From assembly GCA_034440575.1 (NCBI GenBank), contig JAOTOL010000904.1:1-64000 (forward strand): a stretch of DNA of 64,000 nucleotides, written 5' to 3'. The notes below the pieces were generated by a model. That model saw only the letters and a list, made by a program, of their open reading frames with translations. It searched no databases and was not told the origin of the DNA. The position numbers and the translations under genes were made by a program. Below are positions 57,880 to 64,000 of this stretch, piece after piece. How positions within the stretch are numbered: position 1 is the stretch's first letter; the number at the start of each line of letters is the position of its first letter. This stretch comes from Imbricaverruca yamaguchii (lineage: Eukaryota; Arthropoda; Thecostraca; Neoverrucidae).

Positions 57880-58385
57880 GGGTGCCACCAACACACCATT
57901 TAGATGTCCTCAATGAAAACTCTACTGCCAGACGGACGAAATAGTCACGGGCTGGCCTCTGGGTGTACTCTTTGTCGGAGCTTTTATGTCCGCCGTGGAA
58001 AATCAAGTGCTGAGCGACGATAACGTCAAACCACATATGTACTACCGGGACATCGACTACACCGGAGTGGACACCCACAAGACAGCGACATTAGACAATC
58101 CAAAACACTGTCTCGAACATACATCAACGGTCTCAAGTTCACAGTCGAAGATTCCATCGAGATCAAAATCAGCTTCCTGGACGTCAACATCGATGCAGTT
58201 GGCACTACCTACTTCACGAACGTGCACCACAAAACAAAGGACCAAGGATTGTTTAAGCTGAGCCAGCATGTGCCCCGAACGTTATAAGGAGAGCGTGATT
58301 AGGGCATACGTCCACCGTGCTTTTAAACGCAGCTCGACATGGCCCGTTATCAATCGTTAGTTTGCACCTGGAATCAAGCAATCAC
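57880..58385 (+). pseudogene. Penelope-like element RT relic
   Basis: Plus-strand fragments in two or three frames: WPLGVLFVGAFMSAVENQVL (compare the GSPLGP-x(n)-FM-x-x-E block), KPHMYYRDIDYTGVD (a decayed RYIDD catalytic motif), INGLKFTVED, ISFLDVNI, then PERYKESVIRAYVHRAFKRS. This order is typical of Penelope-like reverse transcriptases. There is no GIY-YIG domain in view and frameshifts are present. It is followed by the (TA)n tract. Confidence 0.65.
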
Positions 58386-58438
58386 TGCATGAAGAACAAT
58401 CTGCCACTATGCCAATCTTCTCTAATGTATATACTAGC

Positions 58439-58440
<2 letters not shown>

Positions 58441-58521
<81 letters not shown>
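58441..58521. repeat. (TA)n microsatellite
   Basis: About 40 TA units. Confidence 0.95.
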
Positions 58522-58525
<4 letters not shown>

Positions 58526-58851
58526 TACTCGGTGACTACCACGTCGAACAAAATATAACCTTTCAAAAATTTAACTTTTTGGTTTCGCGTCAATATCTGC
58601 GCAGCCTTTACCCTATTCCAATGCCGTGCAACGCCTTTTTGAAGCATACGCCTCCTAAAATCGCGACCATCAGCCAAGTACCACAGAACATTCTGCGAGC
58701 GTCCGGCATGAAATCTACGCTGTGTCCTATAGATCATTGGCCGTCCGGACGGCTGGGAACGGTAAACTTGGTATAATATTTCGGACGGACCTCATATTCG
58801 CATAGGACTTTTGCCGTCCAGAGGGCCTTGAACACACGCCCGGTGTGTACC

Positions 58852-59175
58852 TGCCTGACCTGGTGTTGTAGCTGTCTGATCTGGTGTTGTAGCTACCTGA
58901 CCCGGTGTTGTAGCCGTCTGACCCGGAGTTGTAGGTGCCTGACCCGGTGCTGTAGCCACCTGACCTGGTGCTGTAGCCACCTGACCTGGTGCTGTAGCCA
59001 TCTGACCTGGTGCTGTAGCCACCTGACCTGGTGTTGTAGCCACCTGACCTGGTGCTGTAGCCATCTGACCTGGTGTTGTAGCCGTCTGACCTGGTGTTGT
59101 AGCCCCTGACCTGGTGCTGTAGCCACCTGACCTGGTGTTGTAGCCACCTGACCTGGTGCTGTAGCCATCTGACCT
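58852..59175. repeat. 21 bp minisatellite, ~15 copies
   Basis: Unit GACCTGGTGYTGTAGCCAYC + T. It ends 46 bp before the ATG of the putative secreted-protein exon. The period of 21 gives false 7-residue repeats on both strands. Confidence 0.95.
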
Positions 59176-59221
59176 TGTGTTTGCGTTCGTTTCAGCCGTG
59201 GCCCGCCGTACCGGCCACGCC

Positions 59222-59372
59222 ATGACTCGCTGGCTATGCGTCTTCGCGCTGTTTGTGATGACCTCTGATCTGGCGTGGGGTCATGTCGCGCTCACGTTTC
59301 CCCCAGCGCGCAAGTTCGACCTGGACTTCCTTGATACGTTCCGCACGAAGCCTCCGTGCGGTATGCCGAAAG
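59222..59372 (+). CDS. 5' coding exon of a secreted histidine-brace (LPMO/BIM1-like) protein candidate
   Basis: ATG at 59222 encodes a 20-residue signal peptide (MTRWLCVFALFVMTSDLAWG) ending in AWG, then HVALTFPPARKFDLDFLDTF and RTKPPCGMPK. The exon ends at CCGAAAG|GTAAGTGA (59372/59373), a strong donor, in phase 1. An in-phase His directly after the predicted cleavage site is the defining N-terminus of copper histidine-brace proteins. The PPAR, DFLD-x-x-RT and PCGMPKG pattern recalls an animal family of such proteins. TTCGTTTCAG at 59186-59195 could be the acceptor of a 5' UTR intron. Later exons, including the second His, were not found. Function (polysaccharide oxidation or copper handling) is inferred only. 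Confidence 0.55.
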
Positions 59373-59886
59373 GTAAGTGAATCCTGCAGGTTCCCATGAT
59401 GCTGTGTGGTAGAGCGCAGTACCGGGAATTGCACCATTCTTCTGACCTAATAAAGTGATCCCCGAACACATGGTCTGCAAATATAGGTATGGCGAAAATG
59501 TTACTTGTGTAGATAAATTTCGAATATCACATCATTGATAACATGCATGCATAAATATATGACTTATTTTGCCATATATAATAACAATTATACTTGACAT
59601 AAGAAGAGCGACGAAGAAATAGTGTGGTGCATGATTTTGAGGTGGTGAAATAAATTGACCTGCTGTCAAGTGGTGTTTGATATCAGAATCGTGAGGTAAA
59701 CACCTGCATGTCTCTAACATTACTCTTGGCAGACAAACACTACTAGTGAATCTCTACATCAGAAACTTGCTTTTGACGACTTTCCATGCTGTCTTCTTCG
59801 CTTTGCAACGCTGGCTATTATCGTCATCCTTAGCAACCGAGTGCATGTGACTTGACATTTTCGGTAATTGTAGTTTTTTGATGACC
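59373..59886 (+). other. Probable intron of the secreted-protein gene
   Basis: Starts with GTAAGTGA. AT-rich DNA without another recognisable exon. Confidence 0.4.
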
Positions 59887-60358
59887 CGACTGTGGATGGA
59901 CCTGGGCGGCGGCAATGTCATATGGATGGACCTGGGAGGCGGCAGTGTCGCAAGGCTGGACCTGGGCGGCGGCAGTGTCGCAAGGCTGGACCTGGGCGGC
60001 GGCAATGTCATATGGATGGACCTGGGCGGCGGCAGTGTCGCAAGGCTGGACCTGGGCGGCGGCAGTGTCGCAAGGCTGGACCTGGGCGGCGGCAGTGTCT
60101 CAAGGCTGGACCTGGGCGGCGGCAGTGTCGCAAGGCTGGACCTGGGCGGCGGCAGTGTCGCAAGGCTGGACCTGGGCGGCGGCAATGTCATATGGATGGA
60201 CCTGGGAGGCGGCAGTGTCGCAAGGCTGGACCTGGGCGGCGGCAGTGTCGCAAGGCTGGACCTGGGCGGCGGCAGTGTCGCAAGGCTGGACCTGGGCGGC
60301 AGCAGTGTCGTATGGCTAGAACTGGGCGGCGGCAATGTTGTATGGCTGGAGCTGGGCA
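59887..60358. repeat. 30 bp minisatellite, ~16 copies
   Basis: Unit GGCAGTGTCGCAAGGCTGGA + CCTGGGCGGC. A variant with AATGTCATATGGATGG recurs every 3-6 units, so blocks were duplicated together. Several frames stay open on both strands; there is no reason to think it is coding. Confidence 0.95.
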
Positions 60359-60430
60359 CCTACTAACATAAATCTCACCCCATCGTCCTCAAATTAGAAC
60401 TCAAAACAAAATTCCACAACCTAAGCAAAA

Positions 60431-61310
60431 TTAGCCCACCGGATCTTTAAGTACATGCAGTGAGGGTCTCCGCACTACCTCAACATCCAGTTCATTCAAT
60501 TGATCAGCCATCCTTTGACTGGAAATTTGCGTTTGCTTGGTTGTCCTACACCTTGATTTACACAACCTGAAGTGATGACCCCTATGTGATACTCTAAATA
60601 AAAGAGTATTATTCATTTTACATTATATGACCCTTTATCGATTTTAAGTAATTCATTCACAGCACCCTTTAATCTTATATTCTTCGGCTAGTACACACAT
60701 AATGCGATACAATTTTCTTTCTCATTCTCTAAGCTATCTAGTTTGTTGATAAGTCGGCTTTGCGCTGCGCTCTTTCTAGCATTCCTATGCATTTCTCTAA
60801 GTAAGAGTTCCATCTCTGTGCACCATATTCCAAGTGGTGTCGTACCCTGGCTGAAATCTGATTGCCCTGTTCCTAGGGGCATATTGCTTTTCTGCTTCAA
60901 GGTCATTTGAAACTAACACACCTACGTCTCATTCCTCTTCGATGACATCCAATCATCCAATTGTAATTCAAATATCCCATCTCTAGATCTTAGATGCATA
61001 GCCTTACACTAGCATAGTTGAAAGACATCTTTCATTTTCAGCCCACTTTTACATCCTCCAAGTCCAGTTGAATGTCTAGTTTAGCGTCATCACCATTGTT
61101 AGCCACTTCTACCAGGTTGATGTTATCAGCAAATGTAAACACCATATTCTTAAGCCCTACCCCAATGTTGTTCATAAAGATGACAAAGAGAAGTGGATCT
61201 AGAACAGGGCCCTGTGGCTTTGGTCTACTCTGTATACTCCACTCAGAACATACTTGCATTGAAATTTGCATCCATTCAATAGTACCCTTTGATTCTTCCC
61301 ATTAACCATG
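60431..61310 (-). pseudogene. CR1/L2-like LINE relic (different subfamily)
   Basis: On the minus strand GPVLDPLLFVIFMNNIGVGL followed by FTFADNINLVEVANN is a decayed RT block (PQGSVLGPLLF and FADD). Then VCSEWSIQ, IWCTEMELLLREMHRNA, and at the end RGHHFRLCKSRCRTTK with SSQRMADQLNELDVEVV, which fits the CR1/L2 C-terminal block. It has many frameshifts and a different consensus from LINE copies A-D. Confidence 0.65.
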
Positions 61311-61712
61311 CATGCATCCAATCTATATTATACATTACTAACCGGAAAAACACCTTTTTACGTTCCTTCGCCTCCCGGATGGCTCCCTTCCTATGCTATG
61401 AAAACACCCGTGACCTTTGCCGTCTTGTGTAAACACATGCCTGGGTCGACGGAGAGGTCCAAGTCCAAGCCAAAGCGGATTGGATTGATTAAAAATATGG
61501 CACGAATAATATGCCACGAAACTGACAAAGGCTAAGGACATATCTATGATACCACGCTACCTGCAACGGACATTTTCGGAGCTCATCTCCCCCTATCCGG
61601 CCACTAAAAATTTAGATGGTTAGCATGTATCTATACATAACATGTATATGTACATGACATCTGTGTGCAATGAATAGTAGGTGGCTGGTCGATGTCCTTC
61701 TGAATGACTGGG
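61311..61712. other. No recognised feature
   Basis: Spacer without recognisable coding or repeat content. Confidence 0.5.
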
Positions 61713-61992
61713 CCTTTCGTCTGACACGACGTTCGTGATCTAACCTCCGTCTGACACGACGTTCGTGATCTAACCTCCGTCTGACACGACGTTCGTGATC
61801 TAACCTCCGTCTGACACGACGTTCGTGATCTAACCTCCGTCTGACACGACGTTCGTGATATAACCCCCTTATAACATGGTGTTCGTGAACTAACCTCCGC
61901 CAGATACAGTGTGCATAACATAACCTCCGTACAACACGGTGTTAGTGATCTAACCTCCGTCCGACACGATATTCGTCCATCCGACACGGTGC
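61713..61992. repeat. 30 bp minisatellite, ~9 copies
   Basis: Unit CCGTCTGACACGACGTTCGT + GATCTAACCT. The first five units are nearly identical and the rest diverge. Confidence 0.95.
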
Positions 61993-61995
61993 TCG

Positions 61996-62082
61996 TGAAC
62001 TGACAGTGAACTGACAGTGAACTGACAGTGAACTGACAGTGAACTGACAGTGAACTGACAGTGAACTGACAGTGAACTGACA
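61996..62082. repeat. 11 bp minisatellite (GTGAACTGACA), 8 copies
   Basis: Perfect 11 bp units immediately after the 30 bp array. Confidence 0.95.
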
Positions 62083-62285
62083 CTAGGACACAGTGTCTGT
62101 GCCCCGACTATTCAGACATCGCCAGGTGACGCCCACTGGGCGAATGATGAGACATACATAGCGACAGGTGGTGAGCAAACAATCGCGCCGTACATGGACA
62201 CAGACACCGCAGACTAGACATGGTCGGGGTAACTATTGGGAAACCGATGACACGGACACTGTATACTAGATCTGGCGTGGAAACT

Positions 62286-62400
62286 GGTGAGGAACTCTTG
62301 AGGAACCCGTGAGGAACCCGTGAGGAACCCGTGAGGAACCCGTGAGGAACCCGTGAGGAACCCGTGAGGAACCAGTGAGGAACCCGTGAGGTATCCAATG
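62286..62400. repeat. 11 bp minisatellite (GTGAGGAACCC), ~10 copies
   Basis: Nearly perfect 11 bp units, with related decayed units continuing to about 62460. The period equals that of the array at 61996 and both units start GTGA. Confidence 0.95.
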
Positions 62401-62469
62401 GAGCACCGGTGAGGAATCGGTGGGAGCCGTGAGATATATGTGAAGCACCAATGAGGAACGTGAACACCA

Positions 62470-63778
62470 CCCGTGGAGAGGGCGGCAGACGGGTTCACCG
62501 CGGACCCTTGAAGCAGCGATACATCCAGAGCAGCAGTACCAGCGGGCGTGGTCGAGGGTCGAGCCCGAGACTGCTGTGCAGGGATATAAGGACGGAGACC
62601 TCCTTCTGAATCAATAGGTGTTGCCGGTATCTTCGATGTGTGTGGCCGGTGTCGCCAATGGGTGTGGCCCGCATCGAAGCTTCGTCTGAGGAAATCGCAA
62701 CACGGAGCCAGGAATTCATAGTTATTAGAAACTTTGAAGTTCTGTGTGAGGAGAATACTGCAGACATATCGCAAAAACACTGCGAGTCGAATTCAAAGAT
62801 ACTTCTTAATCAAAATAGATACTTTCATTCGTAAAGGAGGATATATTGCGGCAACCTCAACCTCGGCCTCAGTGCAGCAGCAGCCATGAGCTGGTGAATA
62901 TGTACGCTGGAAGCTGGCAGATGCAGCGTTCCTTGCTGAGAGTGGACACGTCACGACTCAATCACGTGCCGACCGCGTGCTGCGCAGCCTCGTCTCGGGA
63001 GCTGACATGTGTTGCTGTATCACGCCGACAGCAGACGCTACCTCCACTCTGACCCGGCGGCATCTCAGTCACACATTCACTCGTGGTCATGCTACTTCAG
63101 GACGGGCCGGGGGGTGGGGGTGGGGGGCGTGCTACCCAAGGAGGGCACACCTGGATCCATACATGAACTAAAGGCAAGGCTAAATACGGACGGCATGCAG
63201 CCTACCACGGTAAGCTTCGTCCTGCGGGAAACACCCGCACGGTAGAGATGGGACCTCGTCACGTGACAGGTTCGAACGCAAGTTCGAGGCCAGAACACGT
63301 AACCTGCCGTCACAACTGACTTGGTGGTGCTCAGGACATCCGCCACGTGTCATTGAGTAAATGTGAACATATCATGTGTCACGTAGCAATGTGAGCATAT
63401 GATGTGTCACGTGTCTTAAGGCGCCGTCCGGCACGCCACGGCGCAACAGGGCCTTCTGACTGTTCGGGGAGCTGCCACAACGGCGGGAAGTGAGCAGTCG
63501 TTATCACACCGCCTGGCACCGGCTGGCACCGAGTTCCCGTGGTGAAGCCTCCCTGTGGCCTCAGTTGTCGTCTGCACCACTCGACCTTGAAAACTGCCGC
63601 AGGCGCAACGGCAAGAATCACTGCGCGGCTCGCATGAGAGGCTGACCTTGTGCAGGATGGGCAGCTGCAAGGACTGCCAGTGCAGCATCGCACGTTAGTG
63701 CACATTGTGCAGCGCAGATCTTTGTGCACCATCGCTGACCTGGCATCGCCTTCTGAGATGCGTTGACCACCGGCCGCG
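62470..63778. other. No recognised feature
   Basis: Fairly GC-rich unique-looking DNA. Open frames up to 202 codons on the minus strand show no recognised motif. A small direct repeat, ATGTGTCACGTG, occurs near 63374 and 63400. Confidence 0.4.
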
Positions 63779-63902
63779 CCCTGTTCTGGGCACCAAGCGC
63801 ACCGGGACGAACCCTGTTCTGGGCACCAAGCGCACCGGGACGAGTGCTGTTCTGGGCACCAAGCGACGGGACGAGCGCTGTTCTGGGCGACAAGCGCGTC
63901 AG
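63779..63902. repeat. ~33 bp minisatellite, 4 copies
   Basis: Unit CTGTTCTGGGCACCAAGCGC + ACCGGGACGA, with small deletions in the third copy. Confidence 0.9.
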
Positions 63903-64000
63903 GACTATTCGTTACTATGTTCATATTTATCCTCTGGCATATGCATTGACCCACATATACGTTCATACGGGCCGTTCTCGGAACCAACCAGTCACGAGTA

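Noticed and set aside
59878..60371. Overlapping glycine-, proline- or tryptophan-rich frames
   Set aside because: All come from a 30 bp minisatellite. Three frames are open at once, which argues against selection on any of them.
61713..61992. CRISPR-like array of 30 bp repeats
   Set aside because: The units are head-to-tail without unique spacers, in a eukaryotic context. The same holds for the other 30-40 bp arrays.
62214..62780. 188-codon minus-strand frame
   Set aside because: Its central part is the 11 bp minisatellite and the flanks have no recognisable family features.
63379..63987. 202-codon minus-strand frame with Cys/Trp-rich repeats
   Set aside because: The repeated part is the ~33 bp minisatellite. 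The remainder has no family signature or splice context.

Overview
This window looks like intergenic or intronic DNA from a large, repeat-rich invertebrate nuclear genome. No bacterial operon, rRNA, bona fide tRNA or CRISPR array is present. Signs of a eukaryote are GT-AG introns, non-LTR and Penelope-type reverse transcriptase remnants, a tRNA-derived SINE, TTAA-type DNA transposons, long (AT)n and (GA)n tracts and many minisatellites. A short (AACCT)n tract at 14631-14679 equals the arthropod telomere motif (TTAGG)n. With the roughly balanced base composition this makes an arthropod a reasonable guess, but it is not proof. Layout: 1-3.6 kb holds minisatellites and unrecognised DNA. 3.66-4.48 kb is the first of four copies of an ~820 bp TTAA-flanked nonautonomous piggyBac-like element. 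5.27-8.24 kb is bounded by ~500 bp inverted repeats. 9.79-14.18 kb is a complete DNA transposon with ~390 bp terminal inverted repeats, an exact 8 bp target duplication and a minus-strand, intron-containing hAT-like transposase gene that is broken near its C-terminus. 14.6-16.1 kb holds telomere-like repeats and a 378 nt polypurine tract with 235 consecutive A. 18.9-24 kb is a degenerate mosaic of inverted and direct duplications. 24.1-26.2 kb has a Jockey-like RT relic and a 5'-truncated CR1-like LINE. 27.3-29.9 kb is tandem arrays. 29.9-34.5 kb is a near full-length CR1-like LINE (esterase, endonuclease, RT; minus strand) inserted inside a 51 bp array. 34.6-36.6 kb duplicates the 23.1-24.0 kb region. 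37.3-40.5 kb has a piggyBac-like copy split by a SINE, then a mosaic LINE. 40.9-48.5 kb is almost continuous minisatellite. 50.2-53.1 kb is a LINE interrupted by a second type of TTAA element, itself carrying a SINE. 53.2-58.4 kb holds inverted ~70 bp repeats, two more piggyBac-like copies (one inside a Jockey-like RT relic) and a Penelope-like RT relic. 58.8-64 kb contains the one plausible host gene piece, minisatellites and another decayed LINE. The only host-gene candidate is a 5' exon at 59222-59372: a signal peptide followed directly by a mature N-terminal histidine and a PPAR...DFLD...PCGMPKG pattern, ending in a consensus splice donor. This resembles secreted histidine-brace (LPMO-like or BIM1-like) copper proteins. 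Its downstream exons are not found with confidence. The main biological content is therefore the nested transposon history, in which exact target duplications let the order of several insertions be read: LINE, then TTAA element, then SINE; Jockey-like element, then piggyBac-like element; 51 bp array, then LINE.
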